From: Mobilicoccus pelagius NBRC 104925 | Lineage (GTDB): Bacteria > Actinomycetota > Actinomycetes > Actinomycetales > Dermatophilaceae | NCBI RefSeq assembly: GCF_000247995.1 | Contig: NZ_BAFE01000003.1 | Coordinates: 143,206 to 207,205 of the forward strand | DNA length: 64,000 nucleotides | Direction: 5' to 3' | Shown: positions 25,852 to 33,990 of the stretch, piece after piece | Layout: every line of letters starts with the position of its first letter | How positions within the stretch are numbered: position 1 is the first letter of the stretch | Notes under the pieces: model-generated | Databases searched by the model: none | Told to the model about the DNA's origin: nothing | The model's input: the letters and a program-made list of their open reading frames with translations, nothing else | Made by a program: the position numbers and the translations under genes

Positions 25852-26464
25852 TCGATCCGAGGGGTCGAGATCGGCGATCCAGCGAAGATCAGTATGGACA
25901 GGCCTATGAGCTGGACATATGACCACCAGCCGTCCAGGACCGCGTAGCCATCACCCCCAAGCGAGAACCTCGCAGATTCGCTCCACAACCCAGATCGAGA
26001 CACTCGACCAGGACGGTCGACCACCCATTCGTACGGATGAAGGGATTCTCGCAGGTCACCCGGCCGGCCACTGCGAGACACGCCGACTGCAATACGCCAT
26101 TTTGATGTAAGACGTTCGTTTGGGTCGTCCGTTCAGAACACCTGTCATGTCAGCCGGGATTTCTCTGCCGTTTCCGTACGGGCCCCGCAAGCGTCACCAC
26201 CACTCCCCCCGAACGGACCCCCGAGCAGACATCCGAACCCCCTACAGCGCCAACCCCACCCGGCGAACGGTCTACCCTTCCGGGACTCGAGGAGCAGCGG
26301 CGACGCCATCCCCCGCCCATTGCACTGAACCGTCACGACCACTCAAGGCCCGCAACCGCCCGGCGATGGGGATGATGACGGCGCAGCCCGCGTCGGCCTC
26401 TCCACACAGCGCGCCACCGGACGCCACCGCCCGAAGCAGTACCACCCCGTCGCCGGAGATCGAC

Positions 26465-27139
26465 ATGTCCTACCGCCCCATCGCCCTGGCCGCCGCCCTC
26501 GCATCCCTCGTCGCCCCTGCTGCGGCCCTCCCCGCCGAGGCCGCGGCCCCCACCTGCACGGGCCGCGTCGTGGCCCGCACCGACGTCGACGGTGACGCGC
26601 GCCGCGACACCGTCAGCGTCACGCAGGTCGGATTCGACGAGTTCCAACCGAGGTTCCGCCTCTGCGCGAGGACGGCGACGGGCAAGGTCTCGAACGCCCT
26701 CGACACGGCCGACTTCCCGCTCGCCGGCTTCGCGCCCTACTACGGGGCGGCCGGGCTGGACGGCGTGCGGGGCAACGAGATCGTCCTGCGGGCCGGCTTC
26801 GGTGCGCACTCCCAGCACTTCCACGTCTACACGTGGCGGAACGGCCGCCTCGTGCGGCAGAACGCACCCGACACCCGTCGGCCCGACTGGTACACCGACT
26901 GGGCGGCCTCGGTCATCAAGGGCTACCGGTTCCACACGAGCCGTGGCGTGCGGTACGTCGTCGCCACCTACGGCATGAAGGACCCGTCGGCACCGACCTT
27001 CCGCGTCCGCCAGACGACGTTCCGCTGGAGCAAGGGCGGCTGGGTGCGCGGCACCACCCGCACCGTGACGATCCGCGACAACTCCAAGACCGCCGACGCC
27101 GTCTACGGCTGGCACGGCGTCTCCCTCCCCCAGGACTGA
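26465..27139 (+). CDS. Secreted DxDGD-motif protein (paralogue 1 of 4)
   Basis: A 224-residue exported protein with a signal peptide (1-27, cleavage AEA-A). Just after it comes VVARTDVDGDARRDTVSVTQ, a DxDxDxxxD loop like those of FG-GAP/dockerin-type calcium sites. Later blocks are GAAGLDGVRGNEIVLRA, HFHVYTWRNGRLVRQ and TTFRWSKGGWVR. The same order of blocks occurs in the genes at 27500, 48884 and 50120. No catalytic motif is seen; a calcium-dependent wall or glycan-binding role is inference. The ATG at 26465 is preceded by a weak GGAG. It forms a tandem pair with the next gene. Confidence 0.75.
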   Translation: MSYRPIALAAALASLVAPAAALPAEAAAPTCTGRVVARTDVDGDARRDTVSVTQVGFDEFQPRFRLCARTATGKVSNALDTADFPLAGFAPYYGAAGLDGVRGNEIVLRAGFGAHSQHFHVYTWRNGRLVRQNAPDTRRPDWYTDWAASVIKGYRFHTSRGVRYVVATYGMKDPSAPTFRVRQTTFRWSKGGWVRGTTRTVTIRDNSKTADAVYGWHGVSLPQD

Positions 27140-27499
27140 GCCCCGCCCCCCCGCACCCGCCACGTCGTCTGTAGCGGGGCGCGGGGACGGGCGCATCACC
27201 GACACCTCCTACCCCACGCTCGCCGCCTGGGCTCGGGCGTCGCTATCCCCCATCTGCGGTGACCCGCAGCCTCGGCCGGACCCGTCGTCGACCCCACGAG
27301 CCGCTCTCGCGGGTGTCGACGCTTCGCCCCCCATCCGTCCGTGCGATGGGCAAGGGTGGGTGGCATCACGTCCGTCCCTCCCCGCACCGGGGTCCGCGCC
27401 TGTGGCCGGCCCGGTCGTCGCACCGCTCACGGCCTGCGTCACGGCCGTACCGATCACCCGCCGTGCCGCGCCCGCGGCACGTGAGATTCGAGGATTCCC
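27140..27499 (+). other. 360-bp gap between two secreted paralogues
   Basis: No gene-like frame is seen. GGGGCGCGGGGACGGGCG near 27174 and pyrimidine-rich stretches are low-complexity. GAGG 8 bases before 27500 is the only recognisable signal. Confidence 0.4.
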
Positions 27500-28222
27500 A
27501 TGACTCGCCGAGCAGTTCCCACCGCAGTCGCCGTCGCCGTCGCGCTCGCCGGAGCGGTCGTCGCCGCCCCCACCGCCACGGCCGCCCCCGCAACCCCGGC
27601 ACGCACCACCGCCCCGGCCGCGTCGCAGGCCGCGAAGACGTTCACCCACCGCGTCGACATCGACGGCGACGGACGAAAGGACACCGTCACCCTCCGCCTC
27701 GTCTCCTCGCGGGGGTACGTCAACGGGTACCGCCTCGCGGTGCGCACGGCGAAGGGCCGGTCGTCGTCCCTGCCGGTCTACGTCACCGAGAACATGAACA
27801 ACCCCGCCCCGCGCGACCTGTGGGTCGGCGCGACGGGCATCGACGGCGTCCGCGGCAACGAGGTGATGCTCGACCTCGGCGGCGGCGTCGGCGACTTCGC
27901 GTGGATCCACACGTACACGTGGCGCAACGGCAAGCTCACGCCCCTGGCCGCGCCGAACTCGACGCGGACGAGCCGGTCGTGGTCGGTGACGTTCCCGCCG
28001 TTCCCCGTGAGCGGCTGGACGTTCTCGATGAAGGGCGACACCCGGTACGTCGTGCACCACCAGCTCAACCCGTCCCCGAGCGGCCGCACCTACTCCGGCA
28101 CGAACACGACCTACCGGTGGACGCCGAAGGGCTGGAAGAAGGTCTCGACGGCGAAGTCCGGCGTCGTCTCCCGCAAGACGGCAGACAAGATGTCCGACTT
28201 CCGCGGCCTCATCTGGCGCTGA
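27500..28222 (+). CDS. Secreted DxDGD-motif protein (paralogue 2 of 4)
   Basis: A 240-residue exported protein with an Ala/Val-rich signal peptide (1-30) and an Ala/Pro/Thr linker. Then come HRVDIDGDGRKDTVTLRL (a perfect DxDGDGxxD loop), GATGIDGVRGNEVMLDLGGG, HTYTWRNGKLTPL and TTYRWTPKGWKK. It is closest in layout to the paralogue at 48884 (GGGVGDFAW versus GGVGDFPW). It carries no Cys after the signal and no enzyme motif. It follows the first paralogue on the same strand but is separated by 360 bases and has its own terminator, so it is probably an independent unit. Confidence 0.75.
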   Translation: MTRRAVPTAVAVAVALAGAVVAAPTATAAPATPARTTAPAASQAAKTFTHRVDIDGDGRKDTVTLRLVSSRGYVNGYRLAVRTAKGRSSSLPVYVTENMNNPAPRDLWVGATGIDGVRGNEVMLDLGGGVGDFAWIHTYTWRNGKLTPLAAPNSTRTSRSWSVTFPPFPVSGWTFSMKGDTRYVVHHQLNPSPSGRTYSGTNTTYRWTPKGWKKVSTAKSGVVSRKTADKMSDFRGLIWR

Positions 28223-28236
28223 CGCACGACGCACGA

Positions 28237-28266
28237 CGGCCGGGGACGATCCCACGTCCCCGGCCG
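28237..28266 (+). terminator. Terminator hairpin
   Basis: A perfect 12-bp stem, CGGCCGGGGACG (28237-28248) with CGTCCCCGGCCG (28255-28266), and a 6-base loop, 14 bases after the paralogue 2 stop. Confidence 0.85.
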
Positions 28267-28330
28267 CCGTCATCCGCCCCGCCACGTCCTGCCGCGTCCT
28301 GCCGCGGCGGGGTGCGGCGGGGTGCGGTCG

Positions 28331-28445
28331 TCAGCGGCGATCCCCGTGCACCGCGGTGACGGCGTCGCGCCGGGACGCCCCCGCGAGGATCCGCCGGTAC
28401 ACCTCCGGCACCGGCTCGCCCCGCTCCTCCATCGCCGCGAGGGCG
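28331..28445 (-). pseudogene. Possible C-terminal gene remnant
   Basis: The minus strand reads ALAAMEERGEPVPEVYRRIL, then AGASRRDAVTAVHGDRR and a stop at 28331. Amino-acid composition and codon choice are protein-like, but it has no start and no upstream continuation. The family is unknown; it may be the tail of a gene lost by deletion. Confidence 0.3.
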
Positions 28446-28932
28446 TGGGATCACGCCCCGGCCGCCGTCGGGAGAACAGTGGCCCCCGCGAACGTCTGGT
28501 GCGGCACCGCCGGCCTCGGCGGGGAGCGTGGCGCGGAGATCGACGTCGACGAGTCACCCGTCGGCCAACGCCACTACGCCGACCTCTTCGGCGTCACCCT
28601 CCACTGCCTCGACCGCACCTCGACCGCACCTCGACCGCGCCCCGACGGCGGGCGCCCCTCACCGGCCCCGCCCTCCGTCCTCCGCCCCCTGCGCAGAACG
28701 ACACCGAGGCGTATCCCTGCCGACCCATGGTCCAGGCCTGCCCCACCTCCACGCGCCACCGGAAGGCCGACCGACGAGCAGCGGGCGACGAGCGGGGCGT
28801 CCGCCTGGGCCGCCCACACGCGTCGGGGCCTCCGACTGTCGGAGCAGCAGGCGAGGACACTGCGCACGAGAGGCCGCCGGCGCGATGAGGCCTCGGCCGA
28901 CCGCCACAGACCCACCCCACATGCTCCCCACC

Positions 28933-29020
28933 CACCCGACATCACTCCGGCACCCACCCGAAACCCCACTCAGGATCACGACATCTCTCGCGCCCCAGCG
29001 ACGGATGGGGTGTCACCCGA
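28933..29020 (+). promoter_or_regulatory. Cluster of CACCCGA motifs upstream of the AbiEi-like gene
   Basis: Copies of CACCCGA start at 28933, 28955 and 29014. The first two are direct repeats of CCCACCCGA 22 bp apart, about two helical turns. The third sits in a GGGTG-T-CACCC palindrome (29008-29018), 119 bases before the start. AbiEi-type proteins are known to repress their own promoters through repeated sites, so an autoregulatory operator is a reasonable reading. Confidence 0.45.
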
Positions 29021-29136
29021 AACAGCGCCCCTCGGCAGCGGTCACGACCCTCCACACGATGCAGGAGATCGCCCGCTCCTCCACACCCGGAGAGTCCGAC
29101 TCCGACGACTCCCTGCGGAGCGGCGACCCTGGCGAC

Positions 29137-30114
29137 ATGTCCGTCGCCGCACCCAGCCCTCACCTCACGCCGCTGCTGGATGCACTGACCACCGGTGATG
29201 AGGGAGTCTTCTCCGCCGAGCAGGCGCGCGACGCCGGGGTGAGCCATGCCCAACTGCAGCGCCTCATGCGTCACGGCCTCGTCGTCCGCGTCACCCACGG
29301 GTGGTACGCACGCCGCGACGCCGCCCTCGACTCCCGCGAACTCCACCGACGAAGGTCGGTCGCGATCCAGCGACGCCTCGGGTCGGCCGTCCTCAGCCAT
29401 CACTCGGCGCTCGTCGCGATGAGCCTCCCGGCGTTCGCCGCCGACCACGGCACCGTGCACCTCACCTACCGCACCGGCCAGGTCCACCGACGACGCCAGG
29501 GGTGCGTCATCCATCGCGGGGATGCCTCCACCATCGACCTCCCCGACACCGCCACGACCGTCCGGTGTGCCGACGCCGTCGTCCAGGCCGGACTCGCCCA
29601 CCCCCTCGCCGCGCTCGTCGCCGCCGACGAGGCACTTCGCACCCGCCGAGCGACCACCGCTCAACTCGAGGACTCCCTCGACCGCTACGCCCGACGCCCC
29701 ACCGCGAAGGCCGTCGCCACTGCCCTCACGCATGCCGACGCGCGTTCCGAGTCCCCCGCCGAGACGCTCGCCCGATACGCCCTCACCGTTCTCGGCCACA
29801 CCCCCACCCCGCAGTACGAGATCACCACCGCCGGACACACGTACCGCGCCGACCTCGCCCTCGACGACGGCCTCCTCATCGAGATCGACGGCCTCCTCAA
29901 GTACCGCACCGACGACGGCGATCCCCGAACCCCGGCCGACATCGTCGAGGCCGAGAAGGACCGCGAGGCAGACCTCGTCAGGGCCGGCCACCGCCTGCTC
30001 CGACTCACGTGGAAGCAGATCGTCACCCCAGACGGCGGCCTCCGCTACGACAACCTCGCCCAACTCCTCGCCGCCGCGCGATCCGGGGGCCACGCCATCG
30101 GCCACCTGCCCTGA
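29137..30114 (+). CDS. AbiEi-like winged-helix protein fused to a DUF559-like nuclease domain
   Basis: A 325-residue cytoplasmic protein. Residues ~18-70 are a winged helix of the AbiEi antitoxin type (EGVFSAEQARDAGVSHAQL, then GLVVRVTHGWYA). A middle AbiEi-like region follows (AVLSHHSALVAM, CVIHRGDASTIDLPDTATT). Residues ~225-315 carry a very-short-patch-repair/DUF559-like fold: YRADLAL (Asp240), LLIEIDG (Glu249, Asp251), DREADLVRAGHRLLRLTW. Such fusions are widespread in actinobacteria, usually without an AbiEii toxin; none is seen here. The ATG at 29137 is preceded by a weak GGAG. DNA cleavage or repair linked to DNA binding is plausible but untested for the family. Confidence 0.8.
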   Translation: MSVAAPSPHLTPLLDALTTGDEGVFSAEQARDAGVSHAQLQRLMRHGLVVRVTHGWYARRDAALDSRELHRRRSVAIQRRLGSAVLSHHSALVAMSLPAFAADHGTVHLTYRTGQVHRRRQGCVIHRGDASTIDLPDTATTVRCADAVVQAGLAHPLAALVAADEALRTRRATTAQLEDSLDRYARRPTAKAVATALTHADARSESPAETLARYALTVLGHTPTPQYEITTAGHTYRADLALDDGLLIEIDGLLKYRTDDGDPRTPADIVEAEKDREADLVRAGHRLLRLTWKQIVTPDGGLRYDNLAQLLAAARSGGHAIGHLP

Positions 30115-30130
30115 TCCTTCCGCGGCATCC

Positions 30131-30341
30131 CGGGTGACACCCGATGTGAACCTCGAGGGCACAGAATCTCCCGCGTATTGACGTCATATCCGGTGGCACC
30201 CCGGATCCTCGGGCCGGATCAAGCGCGCCACCCACCCGATCCGTCCCCCTCCACCCCCCGAATCTCAGCACCCTGCCGGCCACATCGGGTCCCACCCGAA
30301 ATCCCACCTCCGCGCTCCGGCTCAGCAGGCGCCCCACCCGA
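30131..30341 (+). promoter_or_regulatory. CACCCGA motifs downstream of the AbiEi-like gene
   Basis: The first copy is part of a perfect palindrome, CGGGTGACACCCG (30131-30143), 17 bases after the stop. Another pair, TCGGGT (30285-30290) and ACCCGA (30294-30299), is also inverted. Two further copies start at 30233 and 30335. The orientation matches the upstream copies. Confidence 0.4.
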
Positions 30342-30511
30342 GCTCCGACCCCACGGAGTCTCGTCCCCGCCCCCAGGTGGACGATCTGCATGGCCGGTGG
30401 CCGGCGCGGAGGACGGGGCTCACCCCGCAGGGCCCAGCCACTCCTCCACACCCGCAGCACGCCGCGGGCACGCCCGCAGCCCGGCCGTCGCCCAAGCGTG
30501 CAGGCACAACG

Positions 30512-30543
30512 ACGGCGGGCGACCCCGTGGGGCCGCCCGCCGT
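30512..30543 (-). terminator. Terminator of the zinc-ribbon/TM gene
   Basis: ACGGCGGGCG (30512-30521) pairs with CGCCCGCCGT (30534-30543), with an inner CCCC/GGGG, 44 bases beyond the stop at 30587 on the minus strand. Confidence 0.7.
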
Positions 30544-30586
30544 GGGCGCGGCATCCGCGAGGGATGCCGGGCGTCGTTCGCGCAGG

Positions 30587-31507
30587 TCAGACGCGGTCCT
30601 GTGGCGTCGGGTGGACGGTCGGCATGGGCGCGGCAGCGGGCTGAGTGTTCATGGGCGGAGTCGGCTGGGCCATCGCCTGCGGGGCGGCGGGCATGTTGCC
30701 GAACACCGCGCCGATGTGGAGGGTCTGCAGGGCCTGGCGGGCGCTCTGCTCGTTGGCCGCCCGCACGAGCGAACGCATGCGGAACACGTCGATGAGCCCC
30801 CAGATGCCGGCGCCCGCGCCGGTGAACCAGTAGAGGACGTTGAGGAGCGGCTGTCGCAGGTAGAAGTAGTGCGTGCCGAACAGCGGCCACATGAGCAGGT
30901 ACGCGACCCACGTCTTCTTGCGGTACCGCTCGTACTCGTTGAAGAACGCCGTCTGCGCGCCCGGATCCATTTGGGCGACGACGTGCTGCACCGACGGCGG
31001 CAGCGACGCCACCGTGCGCGCCTCCCGCGTCTCCTGCTGATGGGCCGTGTACGCGAAATACCCCACGACGGCCATGAGCACGAGCGCGCCGATCGTGAGG
31101 ACGGAACCGAATCCCGAACGGGCCACCGCACCGATGATCTTCACCACGATGAAGAGTGCGACGAGCCCCGCGACTCCCATCCCCGCCATCCGCAGCATGC
31201 CGGGGTCGACCGCGGGCATCTGGGCTCCACCGATGGCCGGCGCGGACTGGCCGGCCGTCCCCGCCGGAGCGGCGTAGGGCGCCGACGCCGGAGGCGGGTA
31301 CGCCTGGGCCCCGGCCTGCGGCTGGGGCGAGCTCAGGGTGGCGTGAGCGGCCTTGGCCGCCGCATCCGTCTGATCGATCACCGCCTGGGCCGGGTCGACC
31401 GGGGGCGCGTAGGCCGTGGCGTCGCCCGCCTGTCGCCGGGTCCCGCAGCCGGTGCAGAACTTCGCCGAGGGTGAGTTCTGTGCACCGCACGAGGCGCAGT
31501 AGTCCAT
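30587..31507 (-). CDS. Zinc-ribbon membrane protein with TM2-like segment
   Basis: A 306-residue protein that opens with a zinc ribbon, CASCG...FCTGCG (Cys4, Cys7, Cys18, Cys21). An Ala/Pro/Gln-rich linker follows, then two hydrophobic helices (near 108-150), a soluble helical stretch with MDPGAQTAFFNEYERYRKKT, and two more helices (near 210-250) around LLMWPLFGTHYFYLRQPLLN and GIWGLIDVFRMRSLV, which resembles a TM2 domain. The Pro/Met-rich tail is disordered. The ATG at 31507 has GGAGGA upstream; longer readings are not supported. It lies downstream of the Ser/Thr kinase on the same strand and shares its N-terminal ribbon with three other proteins of this locus. Confidence 0.75.
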   Translation of the reverse strand: MDYCASCGAQNSPSAKFCTGCGTRRQAGDATAYAPPVDPAQAVIDQTDAAAKAAHATLSSPQPQAGAQAYPPPASAPYAAPAGTAGQSAPAIGGAQMPAVDPGMLRMAGMGVAGLVALFIVVKIIGAVARSGFGSVLTIGALVLMAVVGYFAYTAHQQETREARTVASLPPSVQHVVAQMDPGAQTAFFNEYERYRKKTWVAYLLMWPLFGTHYFYLRQPLLNVLYWFTGAGAGIWGLIDVFRMRSLVRAANEQSARQALQTLHIGAVFGNMPAAPQAMAQPTPPMNTQPAAAPMPTVHPTPQDRV

Positions 31508-31776
31508 GAGATCCTCCGTGATCACGGCACCCGCAGGCACCATTCCTGTTCGGGTGCGTGTCGACCCGATGTCCCGTCGCGTCCCGAGCGATGGAGAAAC
31601 TCGTCGCGGACACCTGCCCATACGGCCCCGCCGGAGGGGCCCTGAGCGAATCCGGTGGATCGACCGACCGAGACGCTATTCCTTGCCCACAACGGCACAT
31701 CGCACCTGGTGAGCGGCTCGCGCAAGGAGTCGCCGCCTGGAATTCGCACCCCTCCGACAAAGGAAGAATGACCGAT

Positions 31777-33660
31777 TCACAAACGCTGTTCGCGCACCTG
31801 CGCAATACGCGGGGACTGGCCTTCACGGTCGTAGACGAGGGTGTACGTCACTCGAATGTCGCCACCCGTGCCCGAGGGCCGTCGGTAGGAACGATTGAGC
31901 ACGATGACGTCCGCCTCGTGGCCGCCGTAGGAGACCGCCGGAGTGAACGACTCGACGCGGTTCGTCCAGAACGACGTCCTCGGCTTGCCGGGCTCGCCAC
32001 GCGTCGCGCTGACGACCTCCGCCCGAGACAGCGTCCCCTTGTCGTACCAGGACACGCTGGGCGCGAGGAACGCCACGGCGGCCTCGTCACCGAGGGTGCC
32101 GCCCTCGGCCTGGACGAAGTACTCGGAGAGCATCTGCTCGGCGGAACGTTGCCGCGCGACGGCGTCGACCTCCTCGCGCGGCTGCTGCTGGGCCACGGTG
32201 CGGGGCGGCGGGGTGAACGACGGCACCGTCTCCCGACGTGGTGCCGCCGCCGGGGCCGCAGGTGCCGCAGGTGCGGCGGCGGGCTGCGGAGCGGCGCCAC
32301 CGGCCTGCGCGGCCCCTCCACGGGCGTCGCCGGACGGAACCGCGGCGGCCTGGCCGGCAGGGGCGGCGGGACTCGCCCCGCCCGCGGCCGGGGAGGGCGC
32401 AGCCGCCACCGCGGACGCGGTGGGCGAGGCGGACGCCTCTTCGGAGCCTCTGCCGTCGGACAACGTGACCGCGCCGACGACACCGGCGCACACGAGCGCG
32501 ACGGCCGCGAGACCGACGAGCAGAGGCGACACGGGCTTGCGCGACGTCTGCGCGGGCTGCGGCGGCACCGGGTACGGCGCGGCGGCGTACTGGGGCGCGG
32601 CATACGGAGCGGCGGCGTACTGCGGCGTGGCGGGGTAGGCGGCGACGTACCCCGGAGGGGCGACCTGGCCCGGCACCCCGGCCCAGGTCGCCGGGGCCTG
32701 ACCGGACACGCTGCCCGCCCACCCCGGCCCGGAGACGGCGGGTCCGGCCCAGCGCGACGTCTGCTGGGCCACCTCGGCGTCGACGGGCGGGGCGTACGTG
32801 AGGTGGCGTTCGGCTGGCGGCGGGTCCGCGATCCGCGCCGCCGGGGGCAGTCCTTCGAGCATCGGCACGAGGGCGCGGAGTCGCGCCTCGATGCGGCCGG
32901 CGGTGCCGCCGCGCGCCTCGGGGTCCTTCGCCACGAGGGTGGCGACGACGTCCCACAGGGCGTCGGGCACACCTGCCGGGCGCCCGGGGATCTCCTCGAG
33001 GTGGGCCCGCAGCGTGGCCATCGCCGAACCGCGGCCGGCGAACGGCGGCACGCCGCAGCACAGTTCGTAGAGCATGACCCCGAGCGAGTACAGGTCGGCG
33101 GCGGGGCCGGGCGCACGCCCCTCGGCGATCTCGGGCGCCATGTACTGCGGCGTACCGAGCATCATCGTCGAGTGCGTCGCGCCGTCGATGAGACGGGCGA
33201 TGCCGAAGTCGGTGAGCATCGCCGCCTCCGTCGCCTCGTCGACGAGGACGTTCTCCGGCTTGACGTCGCGGTGGATCACCCCGGCGTCGTGGGCCGCCTG
33301 CAGCGCTCCCGCGATCTGCGCGCCCCACTCGGCGACGCCGGCGGGCACGATGGGTCCCCGCTGCCGCAGCACGTGCCGCAGGTCGGTGCCGTGGACGAGC
33401 GACATGATCACGGCAAGCGTCGATCCCTCGACGACGAGATCGTGTACCGGGACGACGTGAGGATGCCGCACCGCCTCGAGCAGCGACCGTTCCGCGACGA
33501 ACCGGTTGACGAGCCCCGGGTCCGTCGCGAGCTCGCTCCTCAGGACCTTGACGGCCCATTCGTGCCCCTCGAGGTCACGCCCCACCCACACCTGCCCACA
33601 GGCTCCGTGACCCACGAGGGTCTCGAGCACGTAGCGGCTGCCGATCCGTTGCCCATCCAT
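31777..33660 (-). CDS. Transmembrane Ser/Thr protein kinase (PknB/PknF-type)
   Basis: A 627-residue receptor-like kinase. The kinase domain (residues ~9-270) is complete: GHGACGQVWVG, Lys38, Glu57, HRDVKPEN with Asp132, DFG 151-153, activation loop with Thr/Ser 162-165, GTPQYMAPE 169-177. A Pro/Ala/Tyr-rich juxtamembrane linker (275-375) precedes one membrane helix (379-400). Outside there is a Pro/Ala-rich stalk and a ~135-residue folded domain without PASTA repeats (SAEQMLSEYFVQAEGGTLGD onwards), perhaps NTF2-like. The start at 33660 is favoured by GGGGGA 8 bases upstream. Divergent from the deacetylase and near a double-FHA ABC exporter, it recalls PknF with Rv1747 in mycobacteria. Confidence 0.9.
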   Translation of the reverse strand: MDGQRIGSRYVLETLVGHGACGQVWVGRDLEGHEWAVKVLRSELATDPGLVNRFVAERSLLEAVRHPHVVPVHDLVVEGSTLAVIMSLVHGTDLRHVLRQRGPIVPAGVAEWGAQIAGALQAAHDAGVIHRDVKPENVLVDEATEAAMLTDFGIARLIDGATHSTMMLGTPQYMAPEIAEGRAPGPAADLYSLGVMLYELCCGVPPFAGRGSAMATLRAHLEEIPGRPAGVPDALWDVVATLVAKDPEARGGTAGRIEARLRALVPMLEGLPPAARIADPPPAERHLTYAPPVDAEVAQQTSRWAGPAVSGPGWAGSVSGQAPATWAGVPGQVAPPGYVAAYPATPQYAAAPYAAPQYAAAPYPVPPQPAQTSRKPVSPLLVGLAAVALVCAGVVGAVTLSDGRGSEEASASPTASAVAAAPSPAAGGASPAAPAGQAAAVPSGDARGGAAQAGGAAPQPAAAPAAPAAPAAAPRRETVPSFTPPPRTVAQQQPREEVDAVARQRSAEQMLSEYFVQAEGGTLGDEAAVAFLAPSVSWYDKGTLSRAEVVSATRGEPGKPRTSFWTNRVESFTPAVSYGGHEADVIVLNRSYRRPSGTGGDIRVTYTLVYDREGQSPRIAQVREQRL

Positions 33661-33990
33661 GTCGCCCATCCCCCGGGTCGTCCGTGTGCGTTCCTTCGCA
33701 TCGGCCCCATCGGCTCCGCCGCGCGCAGGTGTAGGGGAAGTGACCCGACCGTCCGACTCGGGCGCGCACGCCGTCGCCGCCCCCCTCGCGCCGGGGCGTG
33801 GTCGTGTGGGCCGTGTGCTCCGCCGTCGGTGGGTCGACACTCGACGCCCCGGGGGCTCCCCCGGCCCATCCGCGCCCCGAACTCCCCTGGACGCGTGTCG
33901 ATTCCGACACGCCATCGCCCGGCGTGCTTGCCGGGCGGCCGCGAGCGCCGATGGGAGGATCGACACCCGCTCTCGTCCCCAGGAGTCCGC
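33661..33990. other. 330-bp divergent region between kinase and deacetylase
   Basis: No gene-like frame is seen. It should hold promoters for both genes. AGGAG at 33981-33985 serves the deacetylase; no clear -10/-35 pair or inverted repeat stands out. Confidence 0.4.

Larger units (their letters stand above)
25577..26464. other. Divergent 888-bp regulatory region
   Basis: It lies between the S-layer-type gene (minus) and a secreted DxDGD protein (plus). It is markedly more A+T-rich than the rest of the window, especially 25690-25930. It holds the candidate promoter, CRP-like site and leader hairpin listed separately. Short open frames on both strands lack gene-like codon use. From about 26150 composition returns to normal, and nothing specific is seen. 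Confidence 0.6.
28267..29136. other. 870-bp region without an intact gene
   Basis: The left part holds a short gene-like remnant on the minus strand (28331-28445). Near 28490-28610 the plus strand reads a coherent stretch (VWCGTAGLGGERG, PVGQRHYADLFG) that looks like another broken coding piece. From 28620 on the sequence is Pro/Arg-biased in every frame and seems non-coding. The last 200 bases carry three of the CACCCGA motifs that precede the AbiEi-like gene. Confidence 0.5.
30115..30586. other. 472-bp convergent intergenic region
   Basis: It lies between the AbiEi-like gene and a zinc-ribbon membrane protein gene that ends facing it. It contains four CACCCGA motifs (30138, 30233, 30293, 30335) and the terminator at 30512-30543. 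No gene-like frame is seen. Confidence 0.6.

Noticed and set aside
29137..30114. Complete AbiE type IV toxin-antitoxin pair
   Set aside because: No AbiEii nucleotidyltransferase gene lies on either side; the protein instead carries a nuclease-like domain.
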